Below are positions 16,232 to 24,539 of a DNA stretch of 42,051 nt, piece after piece. The notes beneath the pieces are model-generated. The model was not told the origin of the DNA. It ran no database searches and worked only from the letters and a program-made list of their open reading frames with translations. The stretch is from assembly GCA_963170185.1 (NCBI GenBank), contig CAUJGS010000026.1, positions 1 through 42,051 on the forward strand, written 5' to 3'. This DNA comes from Bdellovibrionota bacterium (GTDB lineage Bacteria > Bdellovibrionota > Bdellovibrionia > Bdellovibrionales > JAMPXM01). Position numbers and translations under genes: made by a program. Within the stretch, counting starts at the first letter, position 1; each line of letters opens with the position of its first letter.

Positions 16232-16434
16232 GTGATAGCCCCCTTTAAGCTCTCTAAACTCTAGCGAGGTCCGCTTGTAGCAGGCGGTTTCCGAGGCGGC
16301 AAGCAAAGCAGCTGGCGAGGTTCTCCGCAAGAGCAGATGACGCCACGCGACTCATGCCTACGAAACAGGCTCTGGCAAAGGATCTTGCGACCTTGCCCTA
16401 ACCCTCACACGAGATCTCTGCTAAGCTGCCTGAT
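16232..16434. other. 203-base divergent intergenic region
   Basis: Separates the divergent phnD-like and HAD genes and must hold promoters for at least the phn operon. GCGAGGT occurs twice in direct orientation (16264-16270 and 16315-16321). I recognise no Pho box or riboswitch consensus. Confidence 0.5.
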
Positions 16435-17190
16435 ATGCTACCTGGTACGCGTGAAACTCTGGGTCAGATCTCCCGCCAGATCAAAGACGAAAGCCGATTG
16501 GCATCTTGCCTCGTGATCTTCGATCTCGATTCGACGCTGTATGATCTCGCCTTGCGAGTGACCGCGATTCTACATCGCTTTGCGAAATCGCCCGAAAAAC
16601 AGGCGCTCTATCCGGAAGAATGCTCGCGCCTTTTAGGTGTCGAAATCCACCGCGGCGACTGGGGCCTGCACGAACCCCTTAGCCGCTTGGGCTTAAGCAA
16701 AGAGCAGTACCCGGCTTTCTGGGACGATGTTCACAAAGCCTGGGCAAATGGTTTTTTCTCCAACGAATTCCTGACATATGACAAGCCACTTCCAGGAGCC
16801 GTGCGGTTCGTTCAAGACGTTCTCAAGTTCGGAGCCGATGTGCTTTACCTCACGGGCCGCGATGTGGCTCGGATGGGCACCGGCACCGAAGTATCACTTA
16901 AGGAAACGGGCTTTCCTCTCGATGGAGTTCGAGCGCGGCTCACGCTAAAACCGCAAGCGGGATTGGACGACGCGCAGTTCAAGGCCGACGAGATCAAGCG
17001 CCTTGCGGCCGAATATGGCTCGATTTGGCTTTTTGAAAACGAGCCCGTCAATATCAACGCCGTTCTCAAAGCCGCTCCGCAGGTGAAAATGGTCTTCGTC
17101 GACACTTGTCACAGCGGACTCGAATCGGTTCCACCTTCGATTGCGCAAATTCCCCATTTTGAAGTTTCCATCGAAGACTTCGAGTCGTAA
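16435..17190 (+). CDS. HAD-superfamily hydrolase
   Basis: A 251-residue HAD protein. Motif I is IFDLDSTLYD with nucleophile Asp30 and acid Asp32, motif II is LTGRD (Thr about 139), and motif III is a Lys near LKPQAG or FKADEIKRL. Motif IV, normally two acids coordinating Mg, reads LFENEPVNI, so metal binding would use Glu residues or be weakened. A cap domain lies between motifs I and II (about 40-120). It is probably a small-molecule phosphatase; substrate unknown. The ATG at 16435 lacks a strong ribosome site, but there is no better start before motif I. It is followed 33 bases later by the uup gene and may be co-transcribed. Confidence 0.82.
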   Translation: MLPGTRETLGQISRQIKDESRLASCLVIFDLDSTLYDLALRVTAILHRFAKSPEKQALYPEECSRLLGVEIHRGDWGLHEPLSRLGLSKEQYPAFWDDVHKAWANGFFSNEFLTYDKPLPGAVRFVQDVLKFGADVLYLTGRDVARMGTGTEVSLKETGFPLDGVRARLTLKPQAGLDDAQFKADEIKRLAAEYGSIWLFENEPVNINAVLKAAPQVKMVFVDTCHSGLESVPPSIAQIPHFEVSIEDFES

Positions 17191-17223
17191 GAGTCTCTTC
17201 GACCAGAGAGCGACGAAAAAATC

Positions 17224-19092
17224 ATGAGCAATGAAATCCCACTTTTAACCGGCCAACGACTTGAAAAGAGCTTCGCCTCCCGCACGCTCTTTCAAGACCT
17301 CTCGTTCGGAATTCCGAGCAAAGCGCGTATCGGTCTCGTCGGCGCCAATGGCGCCGGCAAAAGCACGCTCCTCAGAATCTTAGCCGGTCAGGTTTCACCT
17401 GATCAGGGCGAGGTCGTGACGACAAGAGGACTACGCGTCGCACTTCTTGAACAAGACGCACAGTTTGCCGAAGGCCTCTCCGTGCGCGAAGCCTTGGCCG
17501 AAGGCGCAACGCACGCGGGCCTTGATGAACACGATCCGCAAGTTTTGCGCACCATCGATCAAATGCTCTCACGGCTAGAACTCGTCGATCTGCAAGACCA
17601 AGAAGTTCTAAAACTCAGTGGCGGCTGGCGGCGGCGCGTGCAGATCGGCGCGATGCTCGCTGGCAAACCCGACCTCTTGCTGCTTGATGAGCCTACCAAC
17701 CATCTCGATGCCGACTCCATTCTTTGGTTGGAGGAGTTTTTATTATCAGGCGACTTCACGTTTGTTCTGGTTTCGCACGATCGGCTTTTCCTCACCCGCA
17801 CAGTGGACCGCATCTATGAACTCGATCGCCGACACCCCAATGGCATCCTGACAGTCAACGGCGGCTTTTCAACGTACCTCGAGCGCAAAGCGGAACTCAT
17901 GGCGGGCTTAGGTGAGCGCGAAAAACGTCTTGCGAACCGACTTCGCCGCGAAACCGAATGGCTGCGCCGTGGAGCCAAAGCACGCCAGACCAAACAGCGC
18001 GCACGTATGGAAGGCGCTGAAGAATTGGCAAAAGAGGTTTCACAGCTCAAAACTCTGAACCGCAAAAACCGCCTGAGTCTTTCGTTCACCAATACCGAGC
18101 AGGCTCCTGAGAAACTGATCGACGCCCGTCGCATCGGCATCGAGCGCCTCAGCACGGACGGACAAACCGGATTTTTATTTCGCGAACTCGATCTGCTGGT
18201 GACGTCGCGTTCGCGCGTCGGTCTTCTGGGACCGAACGGCTGCGGAAAAACGACGCTCATCAAAACCTTGATCGGCGAGGTTAAACCGACGGAAGGCAAA
18301 GTGATTCGCGCCGACAATCTTTCCGTCGTGCACTTTGAACAAGGCCGCGATTCGATTGATCTCGATATTTCCGTCGCAAAGAACCTCGCGCGCGAAGGCG
18401 ACTCGGTCGTGTATCAAGGCCGTGCCGTGAACGTGAAAGGCTATCTTTCTAAGTTTCATTTTCGCCCCGAACAAGTCGACCTTCCTGCGGGACGCCTTTC
18501 CGGCGGAGAGCGAGCGCGACTAAGAATTGCGCAGACGTTATTGCAGCCGGCTTCGCTTTTGATTTTAGACGAACCGACAAACGATCTCGATTTCGAAACT
18601 CTCGAAACCCTGGAAGAGGCCTTGGATGAATACCAAGGCGCCGTCCTCATCGTGAGCCACGATCGCACGTTCCTTGATAACGTCACCGACGAACTCTGGG
18701 CATTTGCCACGCCCGACGCCCCGAAGCTCACTCGCTATGCCTCGTATCTGCAGTGGGAACTCGCGCGCGCCAACTGGACAGAGCCGGAAACAGCGGCGAA
18801 AGCTCTGGAGAAAAAATCGGATAAAAAAACCGATGCAAAATCAGACACGAAGTCTGAAACGACATCACCTGCCAAAGCGAAGGTTTCGTACAAAGAAAAG
18901 TTTGAGTTTGAACAAATGGAGCGCGTGATCGCCGAGGCCGAAGCCGAGCTGCAATCACTGGAAGAAGCCACGGCAAGTGTTGCGACAAAAGACCAAGCCG
19001 CCCACTACGAAAAGCTCGCCAAGCAGCAAGAAAAAATCGAAGCCCTTTACATGCGCTGGGCCGAGCTTGAAGCCAAGATAGCAACCAGCTAA
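17224..19092 (+). CDS. uup: ABC-F ATPase, Uup type
   Basis: A 622-residue soluble protein with two nucleotide-binding domains. NBD1 has Walker A GANGAGKST, signature LSGGWRRR and LLLLDEPTNHLD; NBD2 has Walker A GPNGCGKTT, signature LSGGERAR and LILDEPTNDLD. The linker (about 225-290) is strongly basic (WLRRGAKARQTKQRAR), the region that contacts tRNA and rRNA in ABC-F factors. A C-terminal charged stretch (about 525-560) leads into a coiled coil (about 560-620), the mark of Uup, which in E. coli binds DNA branch structures and influences ribosome function and transposon excision. No membrane helix is present. The gene begins 33 bases after the HAD gene. Confidence 0.92.
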   Translation: MSNEIPLLTGQRLEKSFASRTLFQDLSFGIPSKARIGLVGANGAGKSTLLRILAGQVSPDQGEVVTTRGLRVALLEQDAQFAEGLSVREALAEGATHAGLDEHDPQVLRTIDQMLSRLELVDLQDQEVLKLSGGWRRRVQIGAMLAGKPDLLLLDEPTNHLDADSILWLEEFLLSGDFTFVLVSHDRLFLTRTVDRIYELDRRHPNGILTVNGGFSTYLERKAELMAGLGEREKRLANRLRRETEWLRRGAKARQTKQRARMEGAEELAKEVSQLKTLNRKNRLSLSFTNTEQAPEKLIDARRIGIERLSTDGQTGFLFRELDLLVTSRSRVGLLGPNGCGKTTLIKTLIGEVKPTEGKVIRADNLSVVHFEQGRDSIDLDISVAKNLAREGDSVVYQGRAVNVKGYLSKFHFRPEQVDLPAGRLSGGERARLRIAQTLLQPASLLILDEPTNDLDFETLETLEEALDEYQGAVLIVSHDRTFLDNVTDELWAFATPDAPKLTRYASYLQWELARANWTEPETAAKALEKKSDKKTDAKSDTKSETTSPAKAKVSYKEKFEFEQMERVIAEAEAELQSLEEATASVATKDQAAHYEKLAKQQEKIEALYMRWAELEAKIATS

Positions 19093-19108
19093 TCACGACG
19101 TCGCCGAT

Positions 19109-20095
19109 ATGTATTTTAGGCCTCGACCACCGTCTCGTTTCGAGACATTTTCGGGGATGCGGGCCTTAAAAGTTCAAGAGATACGCTGCCCAAGCCGACA
19201 TGAAGATGTGGTTAAGTGGCTCAAATCCTCCTTAGAAGATCGCAACTCCAGTGAAATGGCGCTACTCGCCGGGCTTTGCCTTGTGGCAGCGGTGGCCCTT
19301 ACCGGAATCTCGGTATTTTCGATGCAGCGGGCTCGTATTTTCGCAAACTCTGCCGTCGCGGCGCAGGCCGAAGTCATCGAAATGATCAAAGAGCCGCGAG
19401 AAGCGACGGCCGATGATTCGGCAAGATTCCGTCTTGTTCCCGTCTTTCAGTACAAAGTCGCAGGCACTGTCTTTGAACATCGCCTCGCCGATCGTCGCAT
19501 GGAGTACTCCGTCGGAGACACGACCACGATCTACTACAATCCGGAAAACCCATCGGAAATCCGAGACGTGCTAAAGCCTGAGTCCGCTCGCTGGCCGACG
19601 ATCATCGGCGCGGTCGCACTTTTGTTCTGGGCGCTTTCGGCGGCTCTTGTTGTGCTTTCGATTCGTTCTTTGCGCCGCTCTTACCGCGAACACCAGATGA
19701 AACTTGATGGCCTTCTCACCACCGAGCGCGGTACGGCGATCGCGAATCTTTCAAGCGCAGTCCGCACGGCTTGCGTCTTCGTGGCTTTGGAAGCGACTTC
19801 CGAGCGCTTGCAGAATTCACGCATGATTCGACTTGTGTGCCGCTGGACCCATCCCGAGTCGGGCAAAGAGCACATGCTTCGTAGCGCAAGCTTTCACCCA
19901 ACTAAGTTACCATCCGGTTTGGAACTGGGCATGATGGTGCCCTGCCTGGTCGACTTCGATTATCCCGAGCTTCATGATGTGCTCTGGCGCGACTTCTCGA
20001 CCGCTGGACTCGCGGCCTTCGCCGCAAAATCCGCCAGCCAAGAAGACCTGCTAGCTTCGAGCCTCACCTCGAACGGCACGACATCCGCGGCATAA
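19109..20095 (+). CDS. DUF3592-like inner-membrane protein
   Basis: A 328-residue protein with two hydrophobic segments (about residues 50-70 and 165-190). Between them lies a DUF3592-like extracytoplasmic domain with the pattern AEVIEMIKE ... FRLVPVFQYKVAG ... YSVGDTTTIYYNPENPSEIR. The C-terminal ~135 residues are cytoplasmic or soluble with no recognised motif. DUF3592 proteins have no established function. The start is uncertain: ATGs at 19109, 19157 and 19256 are all possible and none has a good ribosome site; starting at 19256 would put the first helix at the N-terminus. It ends 4 bases before the end of the convergent mgtC-like gene. Confidence 0.75.
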   Translation: MYFRPRPPSRFETFSGMRALKVQEIRCPSRHEDVVKWLKSSLEDRNSSEMALLAGLCLVAAVALTGISVFSMQRARIFANSAVAAQAEVIEMIKEPREATADDSARFRLVPVFQYKVAGTVFEHRLADRRMEYSVGDTTTIYYNPENPSEIRDVLKPESARWPTIIGAVALLFWALSAALVVLSIRSLRRSYREHQMKLDGLLTTERGTAIANLSSAVRTACVFVALEATSERLQNSRMIRLVCRWTHPESGKEHMLRSASFHPTKLPSGLELGMMVPCLVDFDYPELHDVLWRDFSTAGLAAFAAKSASQEDLLASSLTSNGTTSAA

Positions 20096-20099
20096 GCCA

Positions 20100-20651
20100 T
20101 TATTCGATCACACGTTTTGCGACGATCTTGTTTTTATTGGCGCCAGTCGCCGGGCCGCTGGAACCACCACCCTCATCGGGAGGGTCCGGAAAAAAATCCG
20201 GCTTCGGAATCTTTTGTTCAAAGAGATGCAGCAGCGGCATCACGATAAGAATGATTAGCGTGAAGTAAAAGGCTTGGGCATAAAACCCAAGACCAATGGC
20301 CGCCCCGATCGCCGCATTCACCCAAACAACCGCAGCCGAGGTGAGCCCCACGATGTTCGCACCATCGGCGCGCATGATCGCACCGGCCCCCAAGAAACCG
20401 ACGCCCGTCACGATCTGCCCCGTGACACGAGAGGCATCGCCGCCCACGCTGCGCGCAAGTTCCAAACCCAAATCCGCAAACAGCATGCTGCCGGTACAGA
20501 TCAGGAAATTGGTCTTCATACCGATGTGACGCGTGTGGAGTTTTCGTTCAAACCCCAATACCGAGCCACAGACGGCCGCGAGAATCACCTTCGCAACAAA
20601 CTCGAAATTGTCCAAATCGACCATGGTGTTGAGGATCTCAATTGCTCTCAC
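20100..20651 (-). CDS. MgtC/SapB-family membrane protein
   Basis: A 183-residue protein with four or five helices and the family signatures VLGFERKLHTRHIGMKTN (usual form GxERexxxxxAGLRTh), QIVTGVGFLGAGAIM and GLTSAAVVWVNAAIGAAIG. The GTG at 20651 starts directly after the NUDIX stop (TAAGTG) and has GGGAG eight bases upstream; an ATG at 20624 is the alternative. The soluble C-terminal domain of true MgtC virulence factors is absent; instead there is a short Pro/Gly-rich tail (PDFFPDPPDEGGG). Small MgtC-like proteins are linked to membrane potential and Mg-limited growth, but the role of this subgroup is unclear. Confidence 0.85.
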   Translation of the reverse strand: MRAIEILNTMVDLDNFEFVAKVILAAVCGSVLGFERKLHTRHIGMKTNFLICTGSMLFADLGLELARSVGGDASRVTGQIVTGVGFLGAGAIMRADGANIVGLTSAAVVWVNAAIGAAIGLGFYAQAFYFTLIILIVMPLLHLFEQKIPKPDFFPDPPDEGGGSSGPATGANKNKIVAKRVIE

Positions 20652-21209
20652 TTAACGAACTCCCAAAAAAGACATGGCATAAAGTAGCGACGCCACCACA
20701 ATCGAGTGATCAATTTCGCCGGACCGGATTTTATCGTAAACCTCATTCACAGGTAACTGCACGACACGAATGTCTTCGTAGGGGTCTGGCGTCGGCTCGG
20801 CGAGCTTGCGACACCCGAATCCCACGTAAGTCCACATCGCGTTGTTTTGCATGGCCGGATTGGGAAAGTGCTTTCCGACAAGACGCACATCCTCTGGGAC
20901 AAACCCGGTCTCTTCTTGCAGTTCACGAAGCGCCGCTCGCTTGGGATCTTCGTGCGTGCGTGGATCCATCGAGCCGCCCGGAATCTCCAAGTGCACACGG
21001 CCGCTGGCCTGACGAAACTGCTCTACCAAGACGATCTTTCCGTCCAAAGTCACCGGCACGATGTTCACCCAATCCGGAAACTCCATGACGTAGTACTTCG
21101 GCATGACGCGACCATCTGGCAACTCACAGCGATCCTGCCTAAGGCGAAAGAACCCCGCAGCAAGCAGCTCTTTGGATTCTAGAGTTTTCCAATCGAGTGT
21201 ATTCCCCAT
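20652..21209 (-). CDS. NUDIX hydrolase, probable ADP-ribose pyrophosphatase type
   Basis: A 185-residue protein starting at the ATG at 21209 (MGNTLDWKTLESKE), which matches the usual N-terminus of ADP-ribose-type NUDIX enzymes; the frame continues to 21272 but would overlap the divergent rsmI-type gene. Key segments are PKYYVMEFPDWVN, VEQFR and the NUDIX helix RAALRELQEETGF, with catalytic Glu residues present. The loop before the helix (EIPGGSMDPRTHE) is two residues longer than the canonical Gx5Ex7REUxEExGU spacing. The family hydrolyses nucleoside diphosphate derivatives such as ADP-ribose; specificity is unproven. It is joined end to start with the mgtC-like gene. Confidence 0.87.
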   Translation of the reverse strand: MGNTLDWKTLESKELLAAGFFRLRQDRCELPDGRVMPKYYVMEFPDWVNIVPVTLDGKIVLVEQFRQASGRVHLEIPGGSMDPRTHEDPKRAALRELQEETGFVPEDVRLVGKHFPNPAMQNNAMWTYVGFGCRKLAEPTPDPYEDIRVVQLPVNEVYDKIRSGEIDHSIVVASLLYAMSFLGVR

Positions 21210-21256
21210 CACTTCATCTTGACCCGAGACGGCGTTCTCGTCCAGTTTGACACTGC

Positions 21257-21994
21257 ATGACGGATATCTCACTTTTCTTAATCGCCACGCCTATTGGTCA
21301 CGACGAGGACTTAAGCCCTCGCGCCACAAAGCTGCTCTTAGACGCGCAGCTCGTCATCGGCGAGGAGTTTCGGCCACTGACCACGCTTTTAAAACGTATC
21401 GGTCGACCGCGCCAAACTCCCGCGCAAGGTCAGGTGGGTCAGCCTGATCTCGAGGTTCTCAATGAACACTCTAAGCCAGAGGATGTGAAGCACCTCGCGG
21501 ATCGCGTGGTGGAAATCCACAAAAATGGCGGTTTCACCGCCTTGGTTTCCGATTGCGGTACACCGGGTTTCTGTGATCCCGGTTCCGCCTTGGTCGCGGA
21601 ACTTCGAAAACGCGGAAAGCGTTCGACGGCTGTCCCCGGGGCCTCGAGTCTTATGTGTCTCTTAAGTCTTGCCGGAGAGCGAATCGATGAATTCGTGTTT
21701 CGCGGTTTTTTACCGGCCGAACGCGAGACACGTGAACAGGCCCTAGCTGGTCTCACGCGCGAAAACCGCGCGATGATTGTCATGGATACGCCATATCGCC
21801 TGGAAAAACTCTTGCAAGAACTGGCAAGCAAAATGCCTTCTCGCCAAGCCGTGCTCGCGTGCGATCTCACCAGCGAAAAGGAAGCCATCTACAGCGGCTC
21901 ACTGTCCACGCTCGCCAAAGACTGGAGCGCTAGGCCCGCGGAAACCAAAAAAGCCGAGTTCATGTTACTCATTCAGAGAATGCGTGGGCTATAG
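21257..21994 (+). CDS. rsmI: RsmI-type tetrapyrrole-methylase-fold methyltransferase
   Basis: A 245-residue SAM-dependent methyltransferase. Family motifs are FLIATPIGHDEDL at the N-terminus, VSDCGTPGFCDPG (usual form SDAGTPGISDPG) and AVPGASSLMCLLSLAG, followed by FRGFLP. RsmI 2'-O-methylates C1402 of 16S rRNA in the ribosomal decoding centre. The protein is shorter than E. coli RsmI (286 residues), lacking part of the C-terminus, and several motif residues differ (H for N in ATPIGN; C for A in SDAG), so it may be a divergent paralogue rather than the canonical enzyme. The start is 47 bases from the divergent NUDIX start; its end overlaps the protease gene by 22 bases. Confidence 0.82.
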   Translation: MTDISLFLIATPIGHDEDLSPRATKLLLDAQLVIGEEFRPLTTLLKRIGRPRQTPAQGQVGQPDLEVLNEHSKPEDVKHLADRVVEIHKNGGFTALVSDCGTPGFCDPGSALVAELRKRGKRSTAVPGASSLMCLLSLAGERIDEFVFRGFLPAERETREQALAGLTRENRAMIVMDTPYRLEKLLQELASKMPSRQAVLACDLTSEKEAIYSGSLSTLAKDWSARPAETKKAEFMLLIQRMRGL

Positions 21995-22725
21995 ACAAAG
22001 CCAGACGCTTTATCAAACGTCGAGTGCAGGCCGATCAAATACAGGCCATCACCGGGAAGATACAAGAACACCGGTCCACCAGAATCGCCTGGCATCGCAA
22101 ACCGGTCTTCGGTAACCAGGGTTTCCGGGTAAACCGAATGCACCTGAGCCGTTACCCAAGTGCGACGGTTTTCTGAAATTCCCGAAGCAGAGACACGACG
22201 CCCAAAACCCACGCGGTGAAGGCGATCTGCCGTCTCGATCTGAGGTCCCAAACCACGTCGAACTTTTGGGTAATTCAAACTCTCTTGGTCTTGCGACCGC
22301 AGTTCCGTTTTTAGTTTGATCATGCCGCGATCGCGATGAAAGTACGAACGCTCGCGATTGTAGAGACGGTCAAGATGGAGCGAGTAAGCGTCCGCAACCG
22401 CGTCTGGTTTTGAAGAAAAGTCGACGACCGACCGGCGATAGATTTGAACTTCCGCACCTGTGCGCGAAAGCGATTCGATGCAATGTCCGGCTGTTAACAC
22501 CGTCTGCGAATCAATCGCCACGCCCGAGCAGAAATTGACGACACTGCCATCGTTGGCGCGACCGACAATCGCAACCGACGTGTTAAAACATTCCCAACTA
22601 AGCTGGGTTTGGCATTCATTGGTGGGGCTGGCTTGGGCGTGTGCAAAAGGAGCTATCAGGAGCGCGCATAGCAAGGCCGAGAAAATCGGGGTGGCCAAGC
22701 TTAGGAAACCAAACAGGCGTCGCAT
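21973..22725 (-). CDS. Secreted trypsin-like serine protease
   Basis: A 250-residue S1-family protease with a signal peptide (cleavage near AHA-Q, residue 30). The catalytic triad is readable: His81 in LTAGHC, Asp132 in RDRGMIKL and Ser215 in MPGDSGGPV. The residue that sets specificity lies in RFAMPGD. Cysteines at about 66 and 82 would form the disulfide next to the histidine. The mature domain of about 220 residues is single-domain with no PDZ or anchor, so it is likely periplasmic or secreted. Such proteases are numerous in Bdellovibrio-like predators, where they help digest prey; that role is inference. It overlaps the convergent rsmI-type gene and lies 54 bases from the MFS stop. Confidence 0.9.
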   Translation of the reverse strand: MRRLFGFLSLATPIFSALLCALLIAPFAHAQASPTNECQTQLSWECFNTSVAIVGRANDGSVVNFCSGVAIDSQTVLTAGHCIESLSRTGAEVQIYRRSVVDFSSKPDAVADAYSLHLDRLYNRERSYFHRDRGMIKLKTELRSQDQESLNYPKVRRGLGPQIETADRLHRVGFGRRVSASGISENRRTWVTAQVHSVYPETLVTEDRFAMPGDSGGPVFLYLPGDGLYLIGLHSTFDKASGFVYSPRIL

Positions 22726-22779
22726 GAAGCTACGGAGTCATAGGTTTTAAACGGACCGCTGTCACTGAGAAACTACCGG

Positions 22780-24003
22780 TTACTTAGAAACCGACTGACG
22801 AACCGCGGGATTCGCCAAAAACTGACGCACCGCCAAGCCCAGCAGTCCTAAAACCGCCAACCAGATCGCCCAAGCCGAAAGCGCCATGGGATGGGACGCA
22901 GAAGAATTGATAATCGCTCCCGAAATCAGGGGTGAAAAAACCTGGCCAACAGAAACAAGACTTTGTGTCGCCCCTAGCGCTCCGCCCTGTTCGTCGGCAT
23001 GTGCCGTTTGCGAAACCAAGGCTGTAAGAGCCGGTCGTATCACACCATTGCCAAAAGACCCGATCGTGCTCGCGATCACCAACATTGCGATCGTGTCGGC
23101 CCAGCCGAGAATCGCATAGCTAATCGCCATCGAAGCAAAGCCCGCCGCCACCAGCTTGGCTTCGCCAAAGCGTTTCACCATGGGGCCAATCAAAAAGCCC
23201 TGTAGGATCAGCCCCAAGAAGCCCGAATACGTGAAGAGAATCGACACCTCAGTCGCGCCAAACGGTCGCCCCTCATAGGTGAACCGCCGCTCGACAAACA
23301 TCGCAAATCCCGAAGTAAACCCAGCGAAAATGAAACCGAAAATCAGGAACTCCACAAGGAGCCAGCGAATGTTTGGACGTTTCAAGAATTCCAGAAGCTT
23401 GTTCGCGGATTTCGCATTTTCACTGGAATCCACCTTCTGCGCGACCTCCGGAAGCAGTTTCCATGTCGCCAAAATCGAGAGCGCCGAAAGTGCCGCCGCC
23501 ACATAGGCCGGATAGTGAACATTGATCGGCGAAAGCGCCGCCGAAATCGCGGGCCCCGCGATAAACCCCAAGCCAAATGCTATTCCGATGATGCCAAACG
23601 CCTTGGCGCGATTTTCCGGCGGAGTGACATCCGCAATCGCCGCTTGCGCGATCGTGAGGTTGCCCGCCGTGATTCCGTCAATGACACGCGAAAGAAAAAT
23701 CAGCGGAAGTGAATTGGCGACACCGAGTAGGACAAAACCGGCAAACGTGCCCGTCTGACTGAGCATCAGGATCTTACGCCGACCGTACTTGTCAGAGATT
23801 CGCCCCAAAAAAGGCCCCGAAACCAACTGGCAGACGGCGAATGTCGCAGCTAAAACGCCAACCAAAAATGGCGATGCCCCATACTTTTGCGCGTAGAACG
23901 GAAGCAGCGGCAAGATGATGGTGAACCCCAAGACATCCACCATCACGATCAGGAAAATCGCGAACAAGGGAGACTTGAAGTTGATCCGGCGCCCTTCGCT
24001 CAC
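22780..24003 (-). CDS. Major facilitator superfamily exporter (TetA-like)
   Basis: A 407-residue transporter with twelve predicted helices. MFS motif A is clear between helices 2 and 3 (GRISDKYGRRKIL), and helix 1 has VDVLGFTIILPLLPFY, typical of the DHA1/TetA group of drug-proton antiporters. Motif C-like glycine-rich sequence is in helix 5 (GIAFGLGFIAGPAI). It probably exports a small molecule across the inner membrane; the substrate is unknown. The start is GTG at 24003 and shares bases with the cysE stop (GTGA), giving a coupled pair. No strong ribosome site precedes it, which fits translation by coupling. Confidence 0.9.
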   Translation of the reverse strand: MSEGRRINFKSPLFAIFLIVMVDVLGFTIILPLLPFYAQKYGASPFLVGVLAATFAVCQLVSGPFLGRISDKYGRRKILMLSQTGTFAGFVLLGVANSLPLIFLSRVIDGITAGNLTIAQAAIADVTPPENRAKAFGIIGIAFGLGFIAGPAISAALSPINVHYPAYVAAALSALSILATWKLLPEVAQKVDSSENAKSANKLLEFLKRPNIRWLLVEFLIFGFIFAGFTSGFAMFVERRFTYEGRPFGATEVSILFTYSGFLGLILQGFLIGPMVKRFGEAKLVAAGFASMAISYAILGWADTIAMLVIASTIGSFGNGVIRPALTALVSQTAHADEQGGALGATQSLVSVGQVFSPLISGAIINSSASHPMALSAWAIWLAVLGLLGLAVRQFLANPAVRQSVSK

Positions 24004-24539
24004 GTTGGATTCGGCTTTCTCACGGAGATCTGCGGAGCCGCGACGCTCACTCGTCCGCCAGGAGGTACGTCCTCCATGATGACGACATTGGCCCCGATGC
24101 GCGAGTCATCGCCCAAAGTAATCGGTCCCAGAACTTTCGCTCCAGCCCCAATCAAGACGCGATTCCCGACCGTCGGGTGACGTTTCACGGGGTCAAACTT
24201 CACTCCACCCAGCGTGGTTCCGTGAAAGATGATGCAATCGTCGCCCACCACCGCCGTTTCGCCGATCACGACCCCAACTCCGTGATCGATCACGAGTCTT
24301 CGGCCGATCGTCGCACCGGGATGAATCTCGATCCCTGTCAAAAGGCGCGAACATTCGCCGACCAAACGAGCCAAGAAAAAGAGATTCGCCCGATAAAAGA
24401 AATGCGCCACGCGGTGAAGCGCTATCGCTTTAGGGCCGGCATAAAGAAACAAAACTTCCATGCGGGACTTCGCCGCCGGATCGTAGCGTTTGTAGGCATT
24501 GATGAGATCGATCACATTCCCCAACATCACTCGACTCAC
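24000..24539 (-). CDS. cysE: Serine O-acetyltransferase, short form
   Basis: A 179-residue left-handed beta-helix acetyltransferase. Hexapeptide repeats run from about residue 70 (IEIHPGATIGRRLVIDHGVG) with the catalytic His in LVIDHG, and continue through IGETAVVGDDC and GARVLGPITLGDDSRIGAN-like turns. The enzyme makes O-acetylserine from serine and acetyl-CoA, the first step of cysteine synthesis. It is the short EpsC/bacillus-type form, with about 65 residues of N-terminal helices. The GTG at 24539 directly follows the preceding stop (TAAGTG); an ATG four codons later (24527) is an alternative start. No cysK is adjacent. Confidence 0.9.
   Translation of the reverse strand: MSRVMLGNVIDLINAYKRYDPAAKSRMEVLFLYAGPKAIALHRVAHFFYRANLFFLARLVGECSRLLTGIEIHPGATIGRRLVIDHGVGVVIGETAVVGDDCIIFHGTTLGGVKFDPVKRHPTVGNRVLIGAGAKVLGPITLGDDSRIGANVVIMEDVPPGGRVSVAAPQISVRKPNPT

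Noticed and set aside
16232-16434. Possible riboswitch before phnD
   Set aside because: I compared it by eye with B12, TPP, glycine and fluoride riboswitch cores and found no match.
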